From positions 1-64,000 of the forward strand of contig JAYTTF010000055.1 of assembly GCA_043745195.1 (NCBI GenBank): 64,000 bases of DNA. Reading direction: 5' to 3'. Below the pieces are notes generated by a model, which made no database searches, was not told the origin of the DNA, and saw only the letters and a program-made list of their open reading frames with translations. Made by a program: the position numbers and the translations under genes. The stretch is from JANXSF01 sp043745195. Its GTDB lineage: Bacteria; Acidobacteriota; Terriglobia; Bryobacterales; Bryobacteraceae. Below, one piece after another: positions 27,757 to 36,592 of the stretch. How positions within the stretch are numbered: the stretch's first letter is position 1; every line of letters starts with the position of its first letter.

Positions 27757-28734
27757 ATGCCTGACGCCAAGAATTCCCCATCCAATATTTCCCCCATTGA
27801 TCGTGAGGAATTGAACAAAGATCTAGGCCTTGGTGGACGCCTCACCAACCAGTCGCAACTGCGCGCCATGAATCCGGATGGCAGCTTCAACGTGGATCGC
27901 TATGGAACGTCAAGGTGGGAGGCGCTGAACCTTTATCACGCCCTTCTTACTATGTCTTGGTACAAGTTTTTAGCCCTGGTAGTGTTCTCCTATTTCTTCG
28001 TGAATACTATGTTCGCTTTTGGCTATATGCTGTGTGGACGAGGCGCCGTGGCTGGCATAAAGGACGGATCGTTTGGATTGCGGTTCATGGAATCGTTCTT
28101 TTTCAGCGTTCAAACACTGGTAACTATTGGTTACGGAAAAATGACGCCGGAAGGGATTCCTGCAAACATCCTGGTTGCGTTTGAAGCTTTGACGGGATTG
28201 CTCGGATTTGCACTTGCCACCGGCTTACTGTTCAGTCGATTCTCGAGACCCATCGCACGTCTGCGTTTCAGCCAGAATGCAGTGGTTGCCCCGTTCATGA
28301 ATGGACGCGCGTTGATGTTCCGTCTGGCCAATAGCAGCACAAATGAATTGGCCGAAGTACGGGCCAGGGTAACGGTGTTGCTGTTGGAAGAAAAGAACGG
28401 GCAAATGGTGCGTAAATTTCATCAATTGAATCTGGAGCGCGATCGCGTTGGATTCTTACCGATTCAGTGGGTAGTGGTTCATCCGATTGATGAGCAGAGC
28501 CCATTTTTCGGCCAGACGAAGGAAGAGTTTTTCGCGTGTCAGCCTGAAGTTCTGGTGTTAATTAGCGCAACGGACGAAACGTTCATGCAGACGGTTTATA
28601 CCCGTTACTCCTACCGTTTTGAAGAAATGGTTTGGGGAGTGAAATTCAAAGACATTTACGAGACTGCGGCCGACGGCCGAGCCAGACTGGATGTTAGACG
28701 GCTTGACGAATATTTCCCGATTGATTTGCCGTAG
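27757..28734 (+). CDS. Inward-rectifier-type potassium channel (KirBac family)
   Basis: 325 residues. An interfacial/slide-helix region (WEALNLYHALLTMSWYK, 54-70) leads into TM1 (~71-92), a pore helix and the K+-selectivity filter TIGYG at 123-127, TM2 (~137-160), and a cytoplasmic immunoglobulin-like Kir domain (~165-310). It should pass K+ across the inner membrane and may be gated by lipids or pH. Its 5' end faces the divergent TonB receptor gene, 40 bases away. The start has no strong ribosome site; the N-terminus contains a polar 50-residue tail, as in other KirBac proteins. Confidence 0.93.
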   Translation: MPDAKNSPSNISPIDREELNKDLGLGGRLTNQSQLRAMNPDGSFNVDRYGTSRWEALNLYHALLTMSWYKFLALVVFSYFFVNTMFAFGYMLCGRGAVAGIKDGSFGLRFMESFFFSVQTLVTIGYGKMTPEGIPANILVAFEALTGLLGFALATGLLFSRFSRPIARLRFSQNAVVAPFMNGRALMFRLANSSTNELAEVRARVTVLLLEEKNGQMVRKFHQLNLERDRVGFLPIQWVVVHPIDEQSPFFGQTKEEFFACQPEVLVLISATDETFMQTVYTRYSYRFEEMVWGVKFKDIYETAADGRARLDVRRLDEYFPIDLP

Positions 28735-28811
28735 TCTACCAATGCGTTCGCTTGTTAGGGCAAAGGCCGCTTCGGCGCGGCGAAATGCAGTTGAGAAACA
28801 AAGGAAGTTTA

Positions 28812-28843
28812 TTCGCCGAAGCGAGTCCGTTTTGCGCTTGTTT
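28812..28843 (-). repeat. Copy of a 32-base interspersed repeat
   Basis: The minus strand here matches 61985-62016 on the plus strand at 30 of 32 positions (core AAACGGACTC, ending CTTCGGCGAA). Both copies lie between genes. A further stretch beyond, with CTTTGTTTCT on the minus strand, resembles the sequence after the second copy, so the unit may be longer. Nothing marks it as a gene or a terminator. Confidence 0.6.
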
Positions 28844-28860
28844 CTTAGTAGTATCGAGCC

Positions 28861-29872
28861 ATGATTTCACGACGTACCTGCTTATCCACTAGCCTTGGCA
28901 TGCCCCGTCTTCTTAGCGCAGAATAATTGAAAGGTGCAATGAAACTTGGCGTGGAATGGATCACCACTGGCGGTCCGGGGTCGCCTACCTATTCCGCAGA
29001 AGGCCGTGTTGAGCGTCGGCCGAGCGACACAGCCACAGCTCCATGGAAGGAGGTGGAACTTCGTCAAATGCAAGAGCGCGCCACTTCCTTCGGTCTCAAA
29101 ATCGGCAATATCATGCTGCACGATTTCCACAACGCGATTCTTGGCCGTCCTGGTGCGCTGATGATATTGAAAAAGTTTGCGAATCTATTCGTGTTGCGGA
29201 GGAAGTGGAAATCCCCATTGTTGAATACAATAGGTAGGTACGCCCTTCGCGCAATGGGCGGCTATTACGAAATGACCGTCCGCAGCGACACGGTCGTTGG
29301 CGCTCACGAATATGATCCCAGCCGGAATCTGCCTGCGCTTCCAAACATCGGCACTCACTCCGCTGCCGACCTCTGGTCACGTTACGAGAGGTTTCCTAAG
29401 GCCGTTGTCCCTGTTGCCGAACGCGCGGGTGTGCGTCTTGCGGTACATCCTAACGACCCGTCTCCGCCGCGCTATCGCGGCATTGAACAGATTCTTGCTT
29501 CTGTCGACGGACTAAAGCGCGTTTGTGAAATCGTCAAAAGTCCGGCAAATGGAATTACTCTTGATACTGGTGTAACCCGCGAAAATGGGCGCGAACTTTG
29601 TTGAAACCATCCAATGGTTCGGGCGAAGGGATCAAATCAATCACGTCCATTTCCGCAATGTGGTGATGAATGTGCCGTGCGAAAAATACACTGAAACGTT
29701 TATCGACACAGGGGACAACGATATGATGGCTTGTCTGCGCGCACTGAACCGCACCCGCTACCCGCGCTTGCTTCATCCCGATCATGTCCCGAAATCTCCC
29801 AACGACGCCAATCAACTTGCTAGCTGGGGTTATGCCGTTGATCATATTAAGGCAATGCTTCATAAACTCTAG
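28861..29872 (+). pseudogene. Decayed mannonate-dehydratase (UxuA)-like gene, paralogue 2
   Basis: The ATG at 28861 starts an RR-type leader (MISRRTCLSTSLGMPRLLSAE) that ends at an in-frame TAA (28924-28926). The same frame then continues with MKLGVEWITTGGPG. Between about 29150 and 29163 the coding frame shifts: DIEKVCESIRVAEEVEIPI is found in another frame up to ~29237, after which the first frame resumes with ALRAMGGYYE and VRLAVHPNDPSPP. Near 29590 it shifts again to VETIQWFGRRDQINHVHFRN through the stop at 29872. The pieces together cover a whole UxuA-like protein, including HPNDP and HVHFRN. One nonsense mutation and at least three frameshifts make it a clear pseudogene, unless they are sequencing errors. 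Confidence 0.88.
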
Positions 29873-29887
29873 CGAAGTCGCTCGCTA
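29870..29887. terminator. Small hairpin between convergent ends
   Basis: TAGCGA pairs with TCGCTA across a 6-base loop, and each arm contains the TAG stop of one of the two convergent genes (pseudogene on +, pgl on -). There is no T-tract on either side, so terminator function is uncertain. Confidence 0.3.
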
Positions 29888-30604
29888 AAGCAACGAGGCT
29901 GCGGCCTCGTCTATGTACCATTCCGTTGGGCCACGATCAGTAAGGGCGAGTTGCACCGGCATCTCCATGGGGTCTTTCTCGCATTCAAAAACAGCCTTCA
30001 ACGGCAAGGCCTTGTCCGCGCCGGCAATCAAGGCTATGCGAAAATTCGCGCGTTGAATGGGACCGGGCAGTAGCGTGATTCTCCACTGTTTCTTGTTTTC
30101 CACATATAAAGCCGCTACGATTTCAGTCAGATTCTTTATTGCCGGTTCTCCAGGAAACAGGCTTGCGGTATGGGCGTCGTCTCCCATTCCCAGTTGCACA
30201 ATGTCAAAAACAGGTAACTCATCTGGAGGCAAATTGAAGAACGAAACTATGTCTTCCTTGTAGCGTTGGGCTGCTTCTTTTGGTGCTAACTCCGACGGAA
30301 TTCTGTGAATAGTAGGCCGAGGGTACTTTAATGAATCCAGCAGATACTCTTTCGCCAGTCTGTAGTTGCTTTGTTCATCGCTGGGGTGCACCGCCCGCTC
30401 GTCTACCCAAAATAGATGCACGGTTGCCCAGTCAATTTGGCGATTCACAAGCTCTTGAAAAAGCAATTTCGGTGTGGATCCGCCTGAAACGGCCAAGCTA
30501 ACTTTGTTGGTTTTTCGGGCGGTTGCAGCGATGATCTTTGTAATGCGGTCTGCCGCCGCGGATGCCGCGGCTTTTGCTGTTGGGTGTCTAAAAATGTCCG
30601 GCAT
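29885..30604 (-). CDS. pgl: 6-phosphogluconolactonase
   Basis: 239 residues of the DevB/SOL type: SLAVSGGSTPKLLFQELV (~37-54), HLFWVDERAVHPSDEQSNYRLAKEYLL (~83-109) and LGMGDDAHTASLFPG (~145-159), all hallmark segments. It hydrolyses 6-phosphogluconolactone made by glucose-6-phosphate dehydrogenase. It is the last gene of a minus-strand operon after zwf and opcA, with a 12-base gap to opcA. The order zwf-opcA-pgl fits consecutive steps of the oxidative pentose phosphate pathway. Confidence 0.93.
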   Translation of the reverse strand: MPDIFRHPTAKAAASAAADRITKIIAATARKTNKVSLAVSGGSTPKLLFQELVNRQIDWATVHLFWVDERAVHPSDEQSNYRLAKEYLLDSLKYPRPTIHRIPSELAPKEAAQRYKEDIVSFFNLPPDELPVFDIVQLGMGDDAHTASLFPGEPAIKNLTEIVAALYVENKKQWRITLLPGPIQRANFRIALIAGADKALPLKAVFECEKDPMEMPVQLALTDRGPTEWYIDEAAASLL

Positions 30605-30616
30605 TTGATTACTTGA

Positions 30617-31600
30617 TTACTTACTAAAAACAAGCGAGGCTGCTACAGATTGCTCAAAGTTGCAGTCCTTACCGAGTATGGAAAGTTCCTCATGCAGCAA
30701 GGTATGGTCTTCACGAGGGGGCATTAATACTTGATGATGCATTCCGTCGATCTCCACCGTAATCCTATCGGGCCCACTGGCGATTACGGAAGCTTGTCTC
30801 ACTCCCGCTGAAATCGTGATGCCCTGCAATCCTTGATCTACAGTGTCAGCGGCATTCACAAATGTCACCTTCGCAGACGGGAGCCGCGCTGCCAGCCACG
30901 CTGCTGCATAGCAACAATCGGTTGTGGCTTTAACGCCGCTGTGTGCAATGGTGACTTCGTCGATTTGGGGTATCAAGGCAATCCAGGATTCCTGCTCAAA
31001 AACTTGAGCAAGTGCTTCGCGCCAAATGGTCAGTCGCGCCCAATTCAAATCCTTAAGACGCCATCCCCCGGCAGTCAATTGCTGAATTCGTTGAATCGCC
31101 ATGGCTGCTTCTTTATGCGCAGTATCCACAATCACCGTGCGTGCAATCTTCAACAACAGTTCGAATTCCGGCTGGAAGAGCAAAGAATCAGTCTTCATCC
31201 ATAAGATCACTGGTAGATCAGGGACCGTTAATCCTAACACCGCCGAGTAAACATCAGGGATACGATCAAGCGAAGCAGAAATTTCAATTTGTTCGGAGCA
31301 CAGTTGCTGGCGCTGTCCGAAAGGCATCCAACATCGCGCAAACACCCGCGAGCCCAGCACATTTTCAGCCCCTGTTTGGAACCGCAAAGAAATGGCACGT
31401 CCGGGATGTTGCTGCATTAAATCAGCGGCAGTCTCTGAAGCTGCGTCTGCATCCTCATCATTGGAACTGGCTATCAGCAATGTCATGGAACATGCTCGAA
31501 TCACGCCACTGGCTGCTTTGGTAGCATCCTCCTTACCAAGGTCAACCCACAGGTTGGCCAGTTCCTTTAGAATTTTTTCAGGCTGAACGGCTGTGGGCAT
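30617..31600 (-). CDS. opcA: OpcA-type glucose-6-phosphate dehydrogenase assembly protein
   Basis: 327 residues from ATG at 31600, which shares its first base with the zwf stop (TAATG) and has GGAGGG upstream inside zwf. The protein has OpcA features: the N-terminal ACSMTLLIASSNDEDADAASETAADLMQQHPGRAI region, VPDLPVILWMKTDS in the centre and LKDLNWARLTIWREALAQVFE. OpcA is a redox-sensitive allosteric activator/assembly factor of G6PDH, known mainly from cyanobacteria and actinobacteria. Position directly behind zwf supports the same role here. Confidence 0.88.
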   Translation of the reverse strand: MPTAVQPEKILKELANLWVDLGKEDATKAASGVIRACSMTLLIASSNDEDADAASETAADLMQQHPGRAISLRFQTGAENVLGSRVFARCWMPFGQRQQLCSEQIEISASLDRIPDVYSAVLGLTVPDLPVILWMKTDSLLFQPEFELLLKIARTVIVDTAHKEAAMAIQRIQQLTAGGWRLKDLNWARLTIWREALAQVFEQESWIALIPQIDEVTIAHSGVKATTDCCYAAAWLAARLPSAKVTFVNAADTVDQGLQGITISAGVRQASVIASGPDRITVEIDGMHHQVLMPPREDHTLLHEELSILGKDCNFEQSVAASLVFSK

Positions 31601-33141
31601 TACGGCACCCTCCAAGTGTGTCCGCGGCGCGCCAACATTTCATCCGAGGCTTTGGGTCCCCAAGTCCCGGCGGCATAGTTGGGGAATGGATCATCTTTAC
31701 GCGCTGCCCAGGTATCCAGAATAGGTTGGACAACAGACCAGGAAGCCTCCACCATGTCCTGACGAGTGTAAAGTGTGGCATCGCCCAACATTGCGTCCAG
31801 CAGCAATGTTTCGTAGGCGGCTGGAGTGCGCACTCCGAAGCTTGATCCATAATTGAAGTCCATCGAAACGGGTCGAAGTGTCATTCCAGCACCAGGTTGC
31901 TTTGATGAAAAACGAAGCGAAATCCCTTCTTCAGGCTGAATGCGAAGTACTAAAAGATTTGGCCGGGCGGTTTCAACTTGTCCGGCATCCGTTGTCGTTT
32001 TGAAAAGCGAATGGGGGACTGAATTGAAGCGAATCGCGATATCGGTAACGCGCTTAGGCATCCGCTTGCCGGTTCGAATGTAGAAAGGCACACCAGCCCA
32101 ACGCCAATTTTCCACGAAGAAGGTAGCCGCGGCAAACGTATCTGTCATCGCCTTTGGATTCACATCTTTTTCCTGCCGGAATCCAACAACGTTGTTGCCG
32201 CCAATACTAGCCGCGCCGTATTGGCCCGCTACAGTATTTTCCATCACCTCTTCGGGCTTCCAAATGCGAATGGAACGCAGCAGTTTTGCTCGCTCATCAC
32301 GCACAGCACTGGATTCAAACACCGCGCTTGGTTCCATGGTCACGGTGGCCATCACTTGCAGCAGGTGATTTTGAATCATGTCGCGAAGCGCACCGGCTTC
32401 CTGATAATAACCTCCGCGCCCTTCCACACCGATGGATTCTGCAGCAGTGATTTGGACGTGGTTAATGTAGTTGCGATTCCACAGAGGTTCAAAAATTGGA
32501 TTGCCGAAACGGAATGCCAAAATGTTCTGCACCGTTTCTTTACCCAGGTAATGATCAATGCGGTAAAGCTGTTGCTCCTGGAAATGTTCGTGTAAAGCGA
32601 TTTCTAATTCTTTGGCGCTTTCCTGATCATGTCCGAAAGGCTTTTCCACAATCAGCCTCCGCCAACCCTTATCCTGCTTGCTGAGTCCCGCTTTACCCAG
32701 GCCTGCTGCGGCTGGAGCGTATTGACTTGGTTGCGTGGAAAGATAGAACAGAACATTGCCGCTGGTGCCGCGTTCCACTGCAATTGCATCCAGCCGGCGA
32801 CTTAGTTCTTCAAAGCTTGCGGTGTCGCTAATATCACCGGATTCATAAAAGAGCCCGCGTGCAAACTCTTGCCAAAGCGTTTCATCGAAAGGACTATTTT
32901 CCAGGAATTCCTGAACGGATTCACGCATTTTCCCACGGAAATCATCATCGGAAAGCTTAGTGCGCGAAACTCCTACAATGGCAAAGCCAGGAGGCAAACG
33001 CCTCTCGTAAGCTAACCGGTATAGCGCCGGTACCAGCTTTCTTTTCGTCAAGTCGCCGTTGGCTCCGAAGATGACGATAGTGCAAGGCTCTATGCGCCGT
33101 TCGAAGCGCTGTGGATCTAGAAACGGATTGTCACCGGGCAT
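31600..33141 (-). CDS. zwf: Glucose-6-phosphate 1-dehydrogenase
   Basis: 513 residues. The nucleotide loop IFGANGDLTKRKLVPALYRL lies at ~24-43, the substrate-binding active site RIDHYLGKETVQN near 195-207, and the C-terminal FNYGSSFGVRTPAAYETLLLDAMLGD segment is intact. It oxidises glucose-6-phosphate to the lactone with NADP+, supplying NADPH. First gene of the zwf-opcA-pgl operon. The ATG lies 35 bases from the divergent start at 33177, so the promoters overlap. Confidence 0.96.
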   Translation of the reverse strand: MPGDNPFLDPQRFERRIEPCTIVIFGANGDLTKRKLVPALYRLAYERRLPPGFAIVGVSRTKLSDDDFRGKMRESVQEFLENSPFDETLWQEFARGLFYESGDISDTASFEELSRRLDAIAVERGTSGNVLFYLSTQPSQYAPAAAGLGKAGLSKQDKGWRRLIVEKPFGHDQESAKELEIALHEHFQEQQLYRIDHYLGKETVQNILAFRFGNPIFEPLWNRNYINHVQITAAESIGVEGRGGYYQEAGALRDMIQNHLLQVMATVTMEPSAVFESSAVRDERAKLLRSIRIWKPEEVMENTVAGQYGAASIGGNNVVGFRQEKDVNPKAMTDTFAAATFFVENWRWAGVPFYIRTGKRMPKRVTDIAIRFNSVPHSLFKTTTDAGQVETARPNLLVLRIQPEEGISLRFSSKQPGAGMTLRPVSMDFNYGSSFGVRTPAAYETLLLDAMLGDATLYTRQDMVEASWSVVQPILDTWAARKDDPFPNYAAGTWGPKASDEMLARRGHTWRVP

Positions 33142-33176
33142 TCTTTACAAACATAGCATGCGATACTTGATCGAAA

Positions 33177-33554
33177 ATGCTCAAAATATTTGCAGCGCTG
33201 GATGATCTGTTCTTTCTTGTGAAAATTCAAGAAGGGGCAAAGCAGGCCGGATTGGAATTGACTCAGTTGCGCACCGCAGAGGCCATCCGTGCCAAAGCTG
33301 GGGATCTCCCCGACTGTTTCGTGTTCGATTTGAATTGCGCTGCCACAAAGCCCATCGAAAGTGTTCAATGGTTACGGGAGCAATTCGGCAAGAGAGTGCG
33401 CATCATCGGCTTTCATTCCCATGTGCAGGAAGAACTGAAGCGCAAGGCTCTGGAAGCTGGTTGCGATCAGGTTTTCGCCCGCTCTGTCATGTCCAGCAAA
33501 ATGGCCGAAATCCTTTCATTCGGAAAACTGACAACTCTGGGTGAATCGAATTAG
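33177..33554 (+). CDS. Small CheY-fold-like protein of unknown function
   Basis: 125 residues. The pattern of alternating beta strands and helices (MLKIFAALDDLFFLVKIQEGAKQAG, CFVFDLNCAA, VRIIGFHSHVQEELKRKALEAGCDQVFARS) resembles a response-regulator receiver fold, but the acidic pocket is altered: VFDLN replaces the usual phospho-acceptor context. It may be a pseudo-receiver. No output domain follows. It is divergent from zwf and overlaps the convergent trpD 3' end by 39 bases. Function unknown. Confidence 0.65.
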   Translation: MLKIFAALDDLFFLVKIQEGAKQAGLELTQLRTAEAIRAKAGDLPDCFVFDLNCAATKPIESVQWLREQFGKRVRIIGFHSHVQEELKRKALEAGCDQVFARSVMSSKMAEILSFGKLTTLGESN

Positions 33555-34550
33555 CGCTTCCAATGTTTTTGCGGCAGATCCGGAATCAATGGACTGTGCC
33601 GCCAGCCGGACTCCTTCCAGAAGATCGGTGGCTTTATCAGCAACGACCAGTGCTGCTGCGGCATTGGCCAGTACAATGTCGCGGCACGATCCTTTTTCAC
33701 CGCTCAAAATTGCCCGCGCAATGGAACAATTTTCCTCCAGGCTCCGGCCTTTCAAAGCCGCGGCACTTGCTTGTGGCAACCCAAAATCCTGTGGGTGCCA
33801 TTCCAGTTGTTTCACTTGGCCTGGCCTCACTTCGAACACCGTGGTTGAACCTGTCGTAGTGATTTCATCGAGCCCATCGCTTCCATGGACCACAAAGCCG
33901 TGCTCCAATTCAAGGCGACTCAACGCTCCAGCCATTAACGCGGCTGCTTGCACATTTGGCGCACCAATCAACTGTGCCGTTGCCCCAGCGGGATTCGCAA
34001 GCGGTCCTAATAGGTTAAACACGGTTCGAAGCTTCAGTTCGCGTCGCGCCGGTTGGGCATGACGCATTGCAGGATGCAACACCGGAGCGAATAGAAAACC
34101 TATGCCAGTTTCACGAATGGATCGTGCCATCTGCGCTGGTTCTATGGATATGTTCACACCCAAGGCTTCTAGCAGATCAGCGCTTCCAAACAGGGAACTG
34201 ATGGACCGGTTGCCATGCTTGGCAACGCGCACTCCTGCTCCGGCAACCACGAATGCGGTTACAGTCGAAATGTTGAACGTGTTACTGCCATCACCGCCAG
34301 TGCCGCACGTATCCAACAGCCTTTCCCCGTGCAAGCCCACTTCCACATGAATTACGCGTTGACGCATCACCTTGGCAAAACCGTAGACTTCATCTGGCGT
34401 CTCGCCCTTCATTTTCAGTGCAACTAGAAAGGAAGCGATCATGGCAACAGACGCCTCACCGCTTAGAATGACCTTCATGGCCTGTTCGGCATCCTCGGCT
34501 GACAGATTTTCGCTTTGAACTACTCGTTCCAGATAGGGCAAAAGTGGCAT
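33516..34550 (-). CDS. trpD: Anthranilate phosphoribosyltransferase
   Basis: 344 residues from ATG at 34550; the open frame runs on through antisense sucC, which I discard. Signatures: LDTCGTGGDGSNTFNISTVTAFVVAGAGVRVAKHGNRSISSLFGSADLLEALG (PRPP and Mg binding), FAPVLHPAMRHAQPARRELKLRTVFNLLGPLANPA and VVHGSDGLDEITTTG. It transfers phosphoribose from PRPP to anthranilate in tryptophan synthesis. No other trp gene is in the window. The start lies 21 bases from the divergent sucC start. Confidence 0.95.
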   Translation of the reverse strand: MPLLPYLERVVQSENLSAEDAEQAMKVILSGEASVAMIASFLVALKMKGETPDEVYGFAKVMRQRVIHVEVGLHGERLLDTCGTGGDGSNTFNISTVTAFVVAGAGVRVAKHGNRSISSLFGSADLLEALGVNISIEPAQMARSIRETGIGFLFAPVLHPAMRHAQPARRELKLRTVFNLLGPLANPAGATAQLIGAPNVQAAALMAGALSRLELEHGFVVHGSDGLDEITTTGSTTVFEVRPGQVKQLEWHPQDFGLPQASAAALKGRSLEENCSIARAILSGEKGSCRDIVLANAAAALVVADKATDLLEGVRLAAQSIDSGSAAKTLEALIRFTQSCQFSE

Positions 34551-34571
34551 GCTATAATTGAAGTTTACCCT

Positions 34572-35729
34572 ATGAAAATCCATGAGTATCAGGCGAAGGC
34601 CATCCTGGCCGGCTACGGGGTCCCTGTGCCCAAGGGCAAAGTTGCCTTTTCTGTAGCAGAAGCCGAGGCCGCGGCTAAAGATCTTGGCGGTGTTACCGTC
34701 GTAAAAGCTCAGATACATGCTGGTGGGCGCGGCAAAGGCGGCGGCGTTAAAGTTGCCAAGACCTTTGAAGACGCCTCCGCTGCTATCAACAGAATTTTGG
34801 GTATGCAATTGGTGACGCATCAAACTGGTCCGCAAGGTACCAAGGTCCATCGGTTGCTGATTGAAGAAGGCTTGCCGATTGCCAAAGAACTGTATCTTGG
34901 CATCACGCTTGATCGCGTTCAAGGTAAGAACGTTTTCATGGCATCCAGCGAAGGTGGCATGGATATTGAAGAAGTGGCTGCCCACACACCTGAAAAAATC
35001 CTGAAAGAAATTATTGAACCTGGCATTGGCCTTTCTGCCTTTCAGGCTCGCAAATTGGCATTTGGTATTGGCGTTCCTGCGGCTAGCGTTAATGCAGCAG
35101 TGAAAGCGATGATCGCGTTGTCCAAGGCTTATGACGAAATTGACGCCTCGTTGGCCGAAATCAATCCGTTCATTTTGCTGCAAGACGGTCGAGTGATGGC
35201 GCTGGACGCCAAGATCACGATCGATGACAACGCACTGTTCCGTCACAAAGATTTTGAGGCCCTGCGCGATTTGAACGAAGAGGATCCACTGGAAGTGGAA
35301 GCCTCGAAGTTTGGTTTGAACTACATTAAGTTGGATGGCAACATTGCGTGCATGGTGAATGGTGCAGGGTTGGCAATGGCCACCATGGACATCATCAAGT
35401 ACAGCGGCGGTGAACCTGCGAACTTCTTGGACGTAGGCGGCGGTGCCAATGAAGAGCAAATCAAGAACGCCTTCCGCATTCTGCTATCTGATGTGGCTGT
35501 GAAAGCAGTGTTGATAAACATTTTCGGCGGCATTCTACGCTGCGATGTTTTGGCTCGCGGTGTTGTGAATGCTGCGCGCGACCTTGGCATTCAAGTTCCC
35601 ATCGTCATTCGTATGGAAGGAACCAACGTTGAGGAAGGTAAGAAGATTTTGCTGGAATCGGGTTTCAACTTTGGAGTGGGTGATGGCATGAAGGACGGAG
35701 CAGAGAAGATTGTGAGGGCCGCCCAATGA
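34572..35729 (+). CDS. sucC: Succinyl-CoA synthetase (ADP-forming) beta subunit
   Basis: 385 residues from ATG at 34572 (MKIHEYQAKAILAGYGVPVPKG). The ATP-grasp region includes VVKAQIHAGGRGKGGGVKVAK, and the C-terminal CoA-ligase domain has NFLDVGGGANEEQIKNAFRILLSD and NIFGGILRCDVLA. With SucD it forms ATP or GTP from succinyl-CoA in the citric-acid cycle. The stop overlaps the sucD ATG by four bases (ATGA). The translation from 34515 would overlap trpD and adds a non-conserved tail. Confidence 0.96.
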   Translation: MKIHEYQAKAILAGYGVPVPKGKVAFSVAEAEAAAKDLGGVTVVKAQIHAGGRGKGGGVKVAKTFEDASAAINRILGMQLVTHQTGPQGTKVHRLLIEEGLPIAKELYLGITLDRVQGKNVFMASSEGGMDIEEVAAHTPEKILKEIIEPGIGLSAFQARKLAFGIGVPAASVNAAVKAMIALSKAYDEIDASLAEINPFILLQDGRVMALDAKITIDDNALFRHKDFEALRDLNEEDPLEVEASKFGLNYIKLDGNIACMVNGAGLAMATMDIIKYSGGEPANFLDVGGGANEEQIKNAFRILLSDVAVKAVLINIFGGILRCDVLARGVVNAARDLGIQVPIVIRMEGTNVEEGKKILLESGFNFGVGDGMKDGAEKIVRAAQ

Positions 35730-36592
35730 GCGTACTTGTAAATAGGAAAACCCGCTTGCTGGTGCAAGGATTCACTGGTAGCCAAGGCACTTTTCACGCG
35801 GAGCAGTCCATTGCATATGGAACCACTGTTGTTGGCGGCGTGACACCGGGCAAGGGTGGCCAGAAACATTTGGATCGACCTGTGTTCGACACTGTTGCAC
35901 AAGCCGTGAAAGAAACGGGTGCCGATGCAACCGTGATATTTGTACCGCCTCCATTTGCTGCAGATTCCATTATGGAAGCCGCAGATGCTGGTATCGCCCT
36001 GATCGTTTGCATCACCGAAGGAATTCCCACCCGCGACATGATCGCGGTGAAAGAGTTTTTGAAGTCACACAAATCGCGTCTGATTGGGCCGAATTGTCCA
36101 GGCATTATCACTCCTGAAGAATGCCGCATCGGAATTATGCCAGGCCATATTCACATGAAGGGACCAGTGGGTGTTGTGTCCCGCTCTGGGACTCTGACTT
36201 ACGAAGCAGTTGGGCAGTTGACCAAATTAGGGATTGGACAGTCCACTTGCATCGGCATTGGTGGCGATCCAATTATTGGCACCACTCATATTGACGCTAT
36301 CAAGTTGTTCAACGACGATCCCGATACTCACGCCATTGTGATGATTGGCGAGATTGGTGGCAACAATGAAGAAATTGCGGCTGATTGGATTAAGCACAAT
36401 GTGAAGAAGCCGGTGATCGGTTTCATCGCGGGGCAAACGGCACCTCCCGGCCGTCGCATGGGCCATGCCGGAGCAATCATTTCCGGCGGCAGCGGGAAAG
36501 CGGAAGACAAGATCAAGGCCATGGAAGACGCAGGAATCACCGTCTGTGCAACTCCGGCCGAAATTGGAGAAAAGGTTAAAAGTAGATTATGA
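35726..36592 (+). CDS. sucD: Succinyl-CoA synthetase alpha subunit
   Basis: 288 residues: VQGFTGSQGTFHAEQSIAYGTTVVGGVTPGKGG (CoA-binding), IGPNCPGIITPEECRIGIMPGHI, and RMGHAGAIISGGSGKAEDKI, where the His of GHAGAI is the phosphorylated residue. Partner of SucC. Overlaps sucC by 4 bases, and its stop overlaps the ATG of ndk (ATGA). So sucC-sucD-ndk are translated as a tight unit linking substrate-level phosphorylation with nucleoside diphosphate exchange, a known arrangement. Confidence 0.96.
   Translation: MSVLVNRKTRLLVQGFTGSQGTFHAEQSIAYGTTVVGGVTPGKGGQKHLDRPVFDTVAQAVKETGADATVIFVPPPFAADSIMEAADAGIALIVCITEGIPTRDMIAVKEFLKSHKSRLIGPNCPGIITPEECRIGIMPGHIHMKGPVGVVSRSGTLTYEAVGQLTKLGIGQSTCIGIGGDPIIGTTHIDAIKLFNDDPDTHAIVMIGEIGGNNEEIAADWIKHNVKKPVIGFIAGQTAPPGRRMGHAGAIISGGSGKAEDKIKAMEDAGITVCATPAEIGEKVKSRL

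Noticed and set aside
34551..35459. 303-codon N-terminal extension of trpD
   Set aside because: It is the antisense of sucC; conserved TrpD sequence starts at ATG 34550.
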